DNA of 24,876 nucleotides, from contig JBBRHF010000047.1 in the NCBI GenBank assembly GCA_038223055.1, positions 1 to 24,876 of the forward strand, read 5' to 3'. A model generated the notes under the pieces. It was not told the DNA's origin. It did not search any database and worked only from the letters and a program-made list of their open reading frames with translations. The DNA is from JBBRHF01 sp038223055 (GTDB lineage: Bacteria > Actinomycetota > Actinomycetes > JACCUZ01). The first letter of the stretch is position 1, and every line of letters starts with the position of its first letter. Shown piece after piece: positions 12,356 through 19,785 of the stretch. A program made the position numbers and the translations under genes.

Positions 12356-13636
12356 GTGGCACGCATCGGTGACGGCGGCGACCTGTTGAAGTGTTCGTTC
12401 TGCGGAAAGAGCCAGAAGCAGGTCAAGAAGCTCATCGCGGGTCCCGGCGTCTACATCTGCGACGAGTGCATCGACCTGTGCAACGAGATCATCGAGGAGG
12501 AGCTCTCCGAGAGTTCGGACCTCAAGTGGGACGAGCTGCCCAAGCCGATCGAGATCTGCGAGTTCTTGGATCAATACGTCGTGGGTCAGGACATCGCCAA
12601 GAAGGCCCTCGCGGTCGCCGTCTACAACCACTACAAGCGGGTGCAGGCGGGTGAGGCCGTCAAGCCCGGCCGCGACGAGCATGTGGAGTTGGCCAAGTCC
12701 AACATCCTGCTCATTGGGCCCACCGGCTGCGGCAAGACGCACCTGGCCCAGACCCTGGCCCGGATGCTCAACGTGCCGTTCGCCATCGCCGACGCGACGG
12801 CGCTCACCGAGGCGGGCTATGTCGGCGAGGACGTCGAGAACATCTTGCTCAAGCTGATCCAGGCTGCGGACTACGACGTCAAGAAGGCCGAGACGGGCAT
12901 CATCTACATTGACGAGGTCGACAAGATCGCCCGCAAGAGCGAGAACCCGTCGATCACCCGTGACGTGTCCGGCGAGGGAGTGCAGCAGGCGCTGCTCAAG
13001 ATCCTGGAAGGCACCACCGCGAGCGTGCCACCCCAGGGCGGCCGCAAGCACCCGCACCAGGAGTTCATCCAGATCGACACCACCAACGTGCTGTTCATCG
13101 TCGGCGGGGCCTTCTCCGGCCTGGAGAAGATCGTCGAGGGGCGGGTCGGGCGCAAGGGCCTCGGCTTCGGCGCGACCCTGCAGACCAAGGCCGAGCGCGA
13201 TGCCACCGACGTCTTTTCCGAGGTGCTGCCCGAGGACCTGCTCAAGTTCGGCATGATCCCGGAGTTCATCGGCCGGCTGCCCGTCATCACCAGCGTGCGC
13301 CACCTCGACCAGAACGCTCTGGTGCGCATCCTCACCGACCCGCGCAACGCCCTCGTCAAGCAATACCAGCGCCTGTTCGACCTCGATGGGGTCGAGCTCG
13401 AGTTCACCGAAGACGCGCTGGAGGCAGTCGCCGACCAGGCCATCTTGCGGGGCACCGGCGCCCGCGGCCTGCGCGCCATCATGGAGGAAGTCCTGCTCTC
13501 CGTGATGTACGAAGTGCCCTCCCGCAAGGACGTGGCTCGCGTCGTCGTCACCCGCGAGGTCGTCCTGGAGCACGTCAACCCCACCCTTGTGCCGCGGGAG
13601 ACCCCCAAGCGCGAGCGGCGCGAGAAGTCGGCCTGA
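12356..13636 (+). CDS. clpX: ATP-dependent Clp protease ATP-binding subunit ClpX
   Basis: A 426-aa AAA+ unfoldase, the same length as the M. tuberculosis protein and nearly colinear with it. The N-terminal zinc-binding domain has Cys13, Cys16, Cys35 and Cys38. The Walker A motif is GPTGCGKT (121-128), Walker B is IIYIDEVDK (182-190), the pore loop is GYVG (154-157), the RKH loop is at 230-232, and the ClpP-docking LGF tripeptide is at 269-271. It recognises tagged substrates, unfolds them with ATP and feeds them to ClpP1P2. GTG 12356 is preceded by GGGAGAGG (12342-12349). The stop codon lies in a 15-bp tandem duplication, and the gene is convergent with valS. Confidence 0.98.
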   Translation: MARIGDGGDLLKCSFCGKSQKQVKKLIAGPGVYICDECIDLCNEIIEEELSESSDLKWDELPKPIEICEFLDQYVVGQDIAKKALAVAVYNHYKRVQAGEAVKPGRDEHVELAKSNILLIGPTGCGKTHLAQTLARMLNVPFAIADATALTEAGYVGEDVENILLKLIQAADYDVKKAETGIIYIDEVDKIARKSENPSITRDVSGEGVQQALLKILEGTTASVPPQGGRKHPHQEFIQIDTTNVLFIVGGAFSGLEKIVEGRVGRKGLGFGATLQTKAERDATDVFSEVLPEDLLKFGMIPEFIGRLPVITSVRHLDQNALVRILTDPRNALVKQYQRLFDLDGVELEFTEDALEAVADQAILRGTGARGLRAIMEEVLLSVMYEVPSRKDVARVVVTREVVLEHVNPTLVPRETPKRERREKSA

Positions 13637-13656
13637 CCCTGGTCGGCCTGACCCTG
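13627..13656 (+). repeat. 15-bp tandem duplication over the clpX stop codon
   Basis: GTCGGCCTGACCCTG occurs twice in direct succession (13627-13641, 13642-13656). The first copy contains the clpX TGA (13634-13636); the second provides a second in-frame TGA. Confidence 0.9.
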
Positions 13657-13679
13657 GTCTGACTGGCCGTCGTCTGACC

Positions 13680-13703
13680 CGGCGGCTGCTGCTGACCCCG
13701 CCG
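13680..13703. terminator. Hairpin between convergent clpX and valS
   Basis: CGGCGG (13680-13685) pairs with CCGCCG (13698-13703) around a 12-nt loop, directly beyond the minus-strand valS stop (13706-13704). It probably serves both genes. The stem is short and has no U-tract. Confidence 0.4.
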
Positions 13704-16292
13704 CTACGGCGCGAGGGTGACCGTCACCGACAGGGCGTCGCCTCCCGGGGTGAACCGCAGCTCAGTGATGTGCCCGGTTGCGGTGAGGTCCCCGGCGGCC
13801 AGCCGCACCCGGTCGACCGCGTCCGCGGGCCCGGTTACCTCCGCCAGCGGCACGTCGGTGCGCATCGAGGTCTTGGCCTCGGACTTGGCCTTGCGCACCC
13901 CGGCGAGCACCGTCGATGCGTCGCGCAGAACCGCCGAGTCGGCGCCGCCGTCGACCTGATCGAGGGAACCGAAGGCCCCAAGCTCTTCCAACACCGGCCA
14001 GGCCGCCCGGTGCACCGAGCCGTCCTGCCACCACGACCAGACCTCCTCGGTGACGAAGGGCAGGAACGGCGCGAACAGCCGCAGCTGCACCGACAACCCG
14101 GTGGCCAGAGTGGCCTTCGCCGACTCCGCCGCCGCCGTGCCGCGGGCGCCGTAGGCCCGGTCCTTGACCAGTTCGAGGTAGTCGTCGCAGAAGGTCCAGA
14201 AGAAGGTCTCGGTCACCTCCAGCGCGCGGGCGTAGTTGTAGGCGTCCAGCGCCTCGGTCGCCTCCCGTACGACGCCGCGCAGCGCCGCCAGCAGCCCACG
14301 GTCCAGCGGGTCGGTCACTGCGGAGGGGTCCTCGGTCACTCCCTGGGACAGCGCGAACTTGCTGGCGTTGAGGATCTTGATCGCCAGCCGGCGCCCGACC
14401 TTCATCTGGGCCTCGTCGAACGGGCTGTCCGTGCCGGGCCGCGACCCGGCGGCCCGCCATCTCACAGCGTCCGAGCCGTAGCGCTTGAGGACGTCGGCCG
14501 GGGTCACCACGTTGCCCTTGGACTTGGACATCTTCTTGCGGTCCGGGTCGACCACAAAGCCCGAGATCGCGATGTTGGCCCACGGCACCGTTGCGTGCTC
14601 GAAGTGTGAGCGCACCACGGTGGAGAACAGCCAGGTGCGGATGATGTCGTGGGCCTGGGGCCGCAGGTCCATGGGAAAGACGCGCGCGAACAGGTCAGGG
14701 TCGCGCTCCCACCCGCCGGCGATCTGCGGCGACAACGACGAGGTGGCCCAGGTGTCCATTACGTCGGGGTCGGCGGTGAAGCCGCCGGGCACGTCGCGGC
14801 TGCCCTCGTCGTAGCCCTCCGGCGGCTCCGAGGACGGGTCGACCGGCAGGGCGCTCTCGCGTGCGAGCAGCGCCTTGTCGTGGTCGGGCCGACCCTCGTC
14901 GTCGAGGGGGTACCAGACCGGGAAGGGCACCCCGAAGAACCGCTGGCGGCTGACCAGCCAGTCGCCGTTGAGCCCCTCGACCCAGTTGTCGTAGCGGTGG
15001 CGCATGTAGTCTGGCACCCAGGTCATCTCCCGGCCCCGCTGCACGAACAGCTCCCGCAGCGCCGCGTCCCGCCCGCCGTTGCGGATGTACCACTGGCGGC
15101 TGGTCACGATCTCCAGCGGCTTGTCGCCCTTCTCGAAGAAGTTCGCCATCCGCTGGGTAGGCACCGGCTCGCCGTCCAGGTCGCCCGACTCGCGCAACAG
15201 CTCGACCATGCGGACGCGGGCCGAGAACGTCGTCTTGCCTGCGATCTCGGCGTACGTCGTCGCGGCCGGTTCGTCGCGCAGCCAGTCGGGGCTGTCGCGC
15301 AGGAGGCGGCCGTCGCGGCCCATGACGGAGCGGGTCGCCAGCCGCAGCTCGCGCCACCATGTCACGTCGGTCAGGTCGCCGAACGTGCAGCACATCGCGA
15401 TGCCGGTGCCCTTGTCCGGCTCGGCGAGCGGATGGGCCAGCACCGGGACGTCGACCCCGAAGAGCGGGCTGCGAACCGTGGTGCCGAACAGGGTTCGGTA
15501 GCGCTCGTCGTCGGGGTGGGCGATCAGCGCGACGCACGCAGAGATGAGCTCGGGGGGGGTCGTCTCGATGTAGACAGAGCCTTGGGAGGCCCCGGCCCCC
15601 CCAGGAAGATGGAACGCGACCCGGTGGAAGTGGCCCGGGTAGTCGCGCGCCTCGAGCTCGGCCTGGGCGACCGCGGTCTGGAAGGTGACGTCCCACAGGC
15701 CGGGGGCTTCCGCCTGATAGGCCTCGCCGCGAGCCAGGTTGCGCAGGAACGCACGCTGAGCGACGGTCCGCGATGCGTCGCTGATGGTGGTGTAGACCAG
15801 TGACCAGTCCACCGAGAGGCCCACCTGACGCCACAGTGCCTCGAAGACCTTCTCGTCTTCGGCCGTCAGTCGCTCGCACAGGTCGATGAAGTTGCGCCGC
15901 GCGATCGGCAGCTGGCGCTTGGGGTCGGGCTTGTCCCGTGGCTGGAACGTCGGGTCGTAGGGCAGTGACGGGTCGCAGCGCACGCCGTAGTAGTTCTGCA
16001 CCCGGCGTTCGGTCGGCAGGCCGTTGTCGTCCCAGCCCATGGGGTAGAACACCTCGAGGCCGCGCATCCGCTGGTAGCGCGCGACGATATCGGTGTGGGT
16101 GTAGGAGAAGACGTGACCGACGTGCAGGGAGCCGCTGACCGTCGGCGGGGGAGTGTCGATCGAGAAGACCTGCTCGCGGGTCTTGGATCGGTCAAACCGA
16201 TAGGTGCCCTGCTCCTCCCATTCCGCCGCCCAGCGCGCCTCGATGCCGTCGAGGGTGGGCTTGTCCGGCACGCGGCTCGTCGGGTGGTCCAT
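13704..16292 (-). CDS. valS: Valine--tRNA ligase, short archaeal-like type
   Basis: An 862-aa class I synthetase that charges tRNA-Val. The HIGH motif is HVGH (57-60) in PPPTVSGSLHVGHVFSYTH, KMSKS is at 587-591, and the insert between them is large enough for the CP1 editing domain. MGWDDNGLPTERRVQNYYG and the absence of a C-terminal coiled-coil arm set it apart from the common bacterial ValRS (PGTDHAG motif, C-terminal coiled coil) found, for example, in M. tuberculosis at the equivalent locus. ATG 16292 is 7 nt after a TAGGAT -10 box, so the mRNA is probably leaderless. The 11 residues an upstream start would add show no family similarity. Unlike the usual order, it is divergent from folC. 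Confidence 0.93.
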   Translation of the reverse strand: MDHPTSRVPDKPTLDGIEARWAAEWEEQGTYRFDRSKTREQVFSIDTPPPTVSGSLHVGHVFSYTHTDIVARYQRMRGLEVFYPMGWDDNGLPTERRVQNYYGVRCDPSLPYDPTFQPRDKPDPKRQLPIARRNFIDLCERLTAEDEKVFEALWRQVGLSVDWSLVYTTISDASRTVAQRAFLRNLARGEAYQAEAPGLWDVTFQTAVAQAELEARDYPGHFHRVAFHLPGGAGASQGSVYIETTPPELISACVALIAHPDDERYRTLFGTTVRSPLFGVDVPVLAHPLAEPDKGTGIAMCCTFGDLTDVTWWRELRLATRSVMGRDGRLLRDSPDWLRDEPAATTYAEIAGKTTFSARVRMVELLRESGDLDGEPVPTQRMANFFEKGDKPLEIVTSRQWYIRNGGRDAALRELFVQRGREMTWVPDYMRHRYDNWVEGLNGDWLVSRQRFFGVPFPVWYPLDDEGRPDHDKALLARESALPVDPSSEPPEGYDEGSRDVPGGFTADPDVMDTWATSSLSPQIAGGWERDPDLFARVFPMDLRPQAHDIIRTWLFSTVVRSHFEHATVPWANIAISGFVVDPDRKKMSKSKGNVVTPADVLKRYGSDAVRWRAAGSRPGTDSPFDEAQMKVGRRLAIKILNASKFALSQGVTEDPSAVTDPLDRGLLAALRGVVREATEALDAYNYARALEVTETFFWTFCDDYLELVKDRAYGARGTAAAESAKATLATGLSVQLRLFAPFLPFVTEEVWSWWQDGSVHRAAWPVLEELGAFGSLDQVDGGADSAVLRDASTVLAGVRKAKSEAKTSMRTDVPLAEVTGPADAVDRVRLAAGDLTATGHITELRFTPGGDALSVTVTLAP

Positions 16293-16299
16293 GTCGACG

Positions 16300-16305
16300 A
16301 TCCTA
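16300..16305 (-). promoter_or_regulatory. -10 box (TAGGAT) for leaderless valS
   Basis: TAGGAT on the minus strand (16305-16300), 7 nt before ATG 16292. It faces away from the folC box only 20 bp off. Confidence 0.55.
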
Positions 16306-16325
16306 GGGAGCGCGGTCGAGCGCAT

Positions 16326-16331
16326 TAGACT
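16326..16331 (+). promoter_or_regulatory. -10 box (TAGACT) for leaderless folC
   Basis: TAGACT, 8 nt before the folC GTG at 16340. With the valS box it forms a compact divergent promoter inside a 47-bp intergenic region. Confidence 0.55.
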
Positions 16332-16339
16332 CGCCGGTC

Positions 16340-17737
16340 GTGACCGACCCCTCGCAGGCAGCCTCAGCAGCCGAGTCCCAGGCGGTGCGGCTGGCCGAGG
16401 TCGAGCGGGCGATCCTCGACCGCACGCCGGAGAGCAGCATTGACCCCACGCTCGACCGGATTCGCGATCTGCTGGACCTGCTCGGGTCGCCGCAGGGGTC
16501 GGTGCCCGTGATCCACGTCGCCGGAACCAACGGCAAGACGTCGACCGCGCGCATGATCGAGGCGGTGCTGCGCGAACTCGGCTTGCGCACCGGTCGTTTC
16601 ACCAGCCCACACTTGCACTCGATGCGCGAACGCATCGCCTTCGACGGGGAGCCGATCGACCCAGAGCGATTCCTCGCGACGTACGACGACATCGCGCCTT
16701 ACGTGCAGATCGTCGACGCCCGCCACGGCGTGCCCCTCTCGTTCTTCGAGGTGCTGACCGCGATGGCCTACGCGGCCTTCGCCGACGCCCCGGTCGACGT
16801 CGCGGTCGTCGAGATCGGCATCGGCGGGACCTGGGACGCGACCAACGTCACCGACGCGCACGTGGCAGTGATCACCCCGATCGACATCGACCACGTGCGC
16901 TTCCTCGGCTCGACGATCGAGGCGATCGCGGCGGAGAAGGCCGGCATCCTCAAGGCGACCAGCGTGGGGGTCAGCGCCGCGCAGCCGGTCGTCGCCGCCG
17001 AGGTGCTGCACGGGCGCAGCGTCGAGCTCGGGGCGACGGTGGTGTGGGAGGGTCTGGACTTCGGCGTGCGCTCGCGCACGCTCGCCGTCGGCGGGCAGGT
17101 GCTCGGGCTGCGCGGGCTGGCCGGTGACTACGAGGACATCTTCCTGCCGCTGCTCGGGGCGCACCAAGCGCACAACGCGGCCTGCGCCCTCGTCGCCGTC
17201 GAGGCGTTCCTGGGCCGGGGCGGCGACGGGCGGGGGGACGGGCAGGGGGACCGCGGCCCGCTGGACGTCGAGGTCGTGCGAGCCGCCTTCGCCGGGGCCA
17301 CCTCCCCGGGCCGGCTGGAGACGGTCCGAAGCTCTCCCACGGTGGTGCTCGACGCGGCCCACAACCCGGCCGGAGCCCGCGCGACGGCGGCGGCGCTCGC
17401 CGAGGACTACACCTTCGCCCGCCTGGTCGGGGTGTTCGCGGCGCTGGCCGACAAGGACGTGCTGGGCATGCTCGAGGCCTTCGAACCGGTCCTGGCCGAG
17501 CTGGTCGTGACCCAGGGGTCATCGCCGCGCGCGATGCCGGTCGACCAGCTGGCCGCGATCGCTGTCGACGTGTTCGGCGCCGACCGGGTCGAGGTCAGCC
17601 CCCGGCTCGACGACGCCCTGGACGCCGCGATCACGCTGGCCGAGCAGGACGGCGATCTCGGCGGGTCCGGAGTGCTGGTCACCGGGTCCATCACGACGGT
17701 CGCCGAGGCCCGCGCGCTGTTCGGCCGGACGGGCTGA
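16340..17737 (+). CDS. folC: Folylpolyglutamate synthase / dihydrofolate synthase
   Basis: A 465-aa Mur-ligase-family enzyme that joins glutamate to dihydropteroate or to folates using ATP. The P-loop is HVAGTNGKTSTAR (GTNGKT at 62-67), followed by GRFTSPHLHSMRERI, EIGIGGTWDATNV and ITPIDIDHVRFLGSTIEAIAAEKAGI-type sequence of the central domain. The C-terminal domain carries DAAHNP (338-343). The length is typical. No ribosome site precedes GTG 16340, but a -10 box at the right distance supports leaderless translation. The DUF4233 gene follows after 2 bp and then ndk, the standard actinobacterial order. Confidence 0.95.
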   Translation: MTDPSQAASAAESQAVRLAEVERAILDRTPESSIDPTLDRIRDLLDLLGSPQGSVPVIHVAGTNGKTSTARMIEAVLRELGLRTGRFTSPHLHSMRERIAFDGEPIDPERFLATYDDIAPYVQIVDARHGVPLSFFEVLTAMAYAAFADAPVDVAVVEIGIGGTWDATNVTDAHVAVITPIDIDHVRFLGSTIEAIAAEKAGILKATSVGVSAAQPVVAAEVLHGRSVELGATVVWEGLDFGVRSRTLAVGGQVLGLRGLAGDYEDIFLPLLGAHQAHNAACALVAVEAFLGRGGDGRGDGQGDRGPLDVEVVRAAFAGATSPGRLETVRSSPTVVLDAAHNPAGARATAAALAEDYTFARLVGVFAALADKDVLGMLEAFEPVLAELVVTQGSSPRAMPVDQLAAIAVDVFGADRVEVSPRLDDALDAAITLAEQDGDLGGSGVLVTGSITTVAEARALFGRTG

Positions 17738-17739
17738 CG

Positions 17740-18102
17740 GTGCGCACCCTGGCGGCGAGCGTGCTGGTCAGCGAGGCCCTGGTGATCCTGTTCGCGATCC
17801 TGGTGGCCAAGGACCTCAGCGATGTCGACGGCTCGACCGTGTGGGCGGTCGGCGGGGCGGCGTCGTTGGCCTGCCTGCTGCTGGCCGGCCTGCTGCGTCA
17901 CCGCTGGGCCTTCGTCGCCGGGTCGGTGTTGCAGGTGCTGGTGGTGGCCTCGGGCGTGGTCGTGCCGGTGATGTTCGGGCTCGGCCTCGTGTTCGCGGCC
18001 CTGTGGTTCCTCGCGCTCACGCTGGGGACTCGGGTTCGCCGCCTCCAGGAGTCCGCGGCACCCGACCGCGGCACCGACCGCATCACCGAGCCCGGAGCCT
18101 GA
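17740..18102 (+). CDS. DUF4233 membrane protein
   Basis: A 120-aa protein with four hydrophobic helices (about 4-24, 31-51, 55-76 and 78-96) and a charged, presumably cytoplasmic tail. It matches the DUF4233 family that almost always sits between folC and ndk in actinobacteria (Rv2446c position). The function is unknown; tight linkage to folC (2-bp gap) suggests shared expression. The last codons and stop lie in a 40-bp near-exact tandem duplication, so the tail GTDRITEPGA is encoded a second time, in frame but after the stop. Confidence 0.88.
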   Translation: MRTLAASVLVSEALVILFAILVAKDLSDVDGSTVWAVGGAASLACLLLAGLLRHRWAFVAGSVLQVLVVASGVVVPVMFGLGLVFAALWFLALTLGTRVRRLQESAAPDRGTDRITEPGA

Positions 18103-18150
18103 ACGGATCACGGCACCGACCGCATCACCGAGCGCGGAGCCTGAGCGGAT
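18069..18150 (+). repeat. 40-bp tandem duplication spanning the DUF4233 stop
   Basis: 18069-18108 is repeated at 18111-18150 with two mismatches (38 of 40). The second copy ends at the first base of the ndk -10 box. The 42-bp offset preserves frame. Confidence 0.92.
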
Positions 18151-18155
18151 AAGGT
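18150..18155 (+). promoter_or_regulatory. -10 box (TAAGGT) for leaderless ndk
   Basis: TAAGGT ends 7 nt before the GTG at 18163. It argues for that start over the in-frame GTG at 18154, which lies within the box. Confidence 0.5.
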
Positions 18156-18162
18156 GCCGGGC

Positions 18163-18570
18163 GTGAGCGAGCAGACACTGGTGCTGATCAAGCCCGACGC
18201 CGTGCGACGGGGGTTGGCCGGCGACGTACTCGGCCGGTTCGAACGCAAGGGTCTGCGGATCGTCGCCATGGAGGCGCGCACCATCGACGGTGCCATGGCT
18301 GACAAGCACTACGCGGAGCACGTCGGCAAGGACTTCTACCCGCCGCTGCGCGAGTTCATCACGTCCGGCCCGCTGGTCGCCCTGGTGCTCGAGGGCGACG
18401 AGGCGATCACCGTCGTGCGCGCCCTGGTCGGGGCCACCGACGGGCGCCAGGCCGCCGCCGGCACGATCCGCGGCGACCTGTCGCTGTCTAACCGGGACAA
18501 CCTCGTGCACGCCTCGGACTCACCCGAGTCGGCGCGGCGGGAGATCGCGACCTTTTTCCCCACCTTGTAG
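18163..18570 (+). CDS. ndk: Nucleoside diphosphate kinase
   Basis: A 135-aa enzyme that transfers phosphate from NTPs to NDPs through a phosphohistidine, balancing nucleotide pools. It starts SEQTLVLIKPDAVRRG. The catalytic His116 lies in NLVHASDSPESARREI, and GTIRGDL and HYAEHVGKDFYP are further signatures. GTG 18163 gives the length and N-terminus of M. tuberculosis Ndk (MTERTLVLIKPD) and fits a leaderless transcript; GTG 18154 would add three residues. It follows folC and the DUF4233 gene, and is followed by the mre cluster, as in Streptomyces. Confidence 0.97.
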   Translation: MSEQTLVLIKPDAVRRGLAGDVLGRFERKGLRIVAMEARTIDGAMADKHYAEHVGKDFYPPLREFITSGPLVALVLEGDEAITVVRALVGATDGRQAAAGTIRGDLSLSNRDNLVHASDSPESARREIATFFPTL

Positions 18571-18628
18571 GGCGCCAGCACAACCCCGCAGACAACCCAG
18601 CAACGCCCCTTCGACACGCCGCAGACAC

Positions 18629-18644
18629 CCCGGCGCAGACCGGG
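18629..18644 (+). terminator. Weak hairpin after ndk
   Basis: CCCGG and CCGGG can pair around a 6-nt loop 58 nt after the ndk stop, just before the mreB promoter box. The stem is only 5 bp. Confidence 0.25.
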
Positions 18645-18664
18645 CCGATGCTGCGTCGCGCCGA

Positions 18665-18670
18665 TACGAT
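18665..18670 (+). promoter_or_regulatory. -10 box (TACGAT) for mreB
   Basis: TACGAT fits TAnnnT. It would place transcription start near 18677, upstream of ATG 18720 but downstream of the in-frame ATGs at 18648 and 18669. Confidence 0.4.
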
Positions 18671-18719
18671 GACCCCACCGCAGGGCTTGTCGGAAGGCCA
18701 ACTCCTCTTGGGCACGCAG

Positions 18720-19739
18720 ATGTCGTTCATCGGCCGGGACTTGGCCGTGGACTTGGGCACTGCCAACACCTTGATCTACGTCCGGGGCAGGGGCATCGTG
18801 CTCAACGAGCCCTCCGTCGTGGCGATCAACACGACCACCGGTGCCATCCTGGCGGTGGGCGCGCACGCCAAGGCGATGATCGGGCGCACCCCGGGCAACA
18901 TTCTGGCCGTCCGGCCGCTCAAGGACGGGGTGATCGCGGACTTCGACACCGCCGAGCGGATGCTGCGCTACTTCATCCACAAGGTGCACAAGCACCGGCA
19001 TCTGGCCAAGCCGCGCATCGTGGTCTGCGTGCCCAGCGGCATCACCTCGGTCGAGCAGCGAGCCGTCAAGGACGCCGGCTACGCCGCAGGCGCGCGCCGG
19101 GTCTACATTATCGAGGAGCCGATGGCGGCCGCCATCGGCGCCGGGCTGCCGGTGCACGAGCCGACCGGCAACATGGTGGTCGACATCGGCGGCGGGACCA
19201 CCGAGGTGGCGGTGATCTCCCTCGGCGGCATCGTCACCAGCAAGTCGATCCGCACCGGCGGTGACGAGATGGACGCCTCGATCATCACCTTCGTCAAGAA
19301 GGAATACAGCCTGTTGCTCGGCGAGCACACCGCCGAGAAGATAAAGATGGCCATCGGATCGGCGTTCCCGTCACCGGACGAGCCGGATGCGGAAATCCGA
19401 GGCCGCGACCTCGTCTCCGGGTTGCCCAAGACGATCGTCGTGTCGGCCGAGGAGATCCGCAAGGCGATCGAGGAACCCGTCAACGCGATCATCGACGCGG
19501 TCCGGACCACCCTGGACAAGTGTCCGCCCGAACTCGCCAGCGACATCATGGATCGCGGCATCGTGATCACCGGCGGCGGCGCCCTGCTCAACGGGCTGGG
19601 TGAGCGCCTGCACCACGAGACCGGCATGCCCATCCGCCTCACCGACCGGCCGCTGGACTCCGTCGTCCTCGGCTCGGGCCGGTGCGTCGAGGAGTTCGAG
19701 GCCCTCCGGCAGGTCCTCATCTCCGAGCCCCGACACTGA
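18720..19739 (+). CDS. mreB: Rod-shape-determining actin-like protein MreB
   Basis: A 339-aa bacterial actin that forms membrane-bound filaments guiding lateral (or spore) wall synthesis. The nucleotide-binding signatures are DLGTANT near the N-terminus, DIGGGTTEVAVISLGG (phosphate 2) and GGGALLNGL (adenosine motif); EEPMAAAIGAGLPV and RGRDLVSGLPK are also characteristic. ATG 18720 (MSFIGRDLAVDLGT) matches the Streptomyces MreB start and lies downstream of the putative promoter. ATG 18669 or 18648, or TTG 18708 with GGAAGG 10 nt upstream, would lengthen the N-terminus. It is first in a mreB-mreC-mreD-mrdA-rodA operon. Confidence 0.95.
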   Translation: MSFIGRDLAVDLGTANTLIYVRGRGIVLNEPSVVAINTTTGAILAVGAHAKAMIGRTPGNILAVRPLKDGVIADFDTAERMLRYFIHKVHKHRHLAKPRIVVCVPSGITSVEQRAVKDAGYAAGARRVYIIEEPMAAAIGAGLPVHEPTGNMVVDIGGGTTEVAVISLGGIVTSKSIRTGGDEMDASIITFVKKEYSLLLGEHTAEKIKMAIGSAFPSPDEPDAEIRGRDLVSGLPKTIVVSAEEIRKAIEEPVNAIIDAVRTTLDKCPPELASDIMDRGIVITGGGALLNGLGERLHHETGMPIRLTDRPLDSVVLGSGRCVEEFEALRQVLISEPRH

Positions 19740-19785
19740 GCCGGGCAGGCGCCCCGGCGCAGCGCCTCGTCCCGGTGCCCGCCCG

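Noticed and set aside
13587..15803. Long plus-strand frames opposite valS
   Set aside because: They lie antisense to a complete ValRS with HIGH and KMSKS motifs and have shadow-type Arg/Gly/Val composition.
18154..18162. GTG at 18154 as start of ndk
   Set aside because: It falls within the TAAGGT box; Ndk homologues begin at the SEQTLVLIKPD position, favouring GTG 18163.
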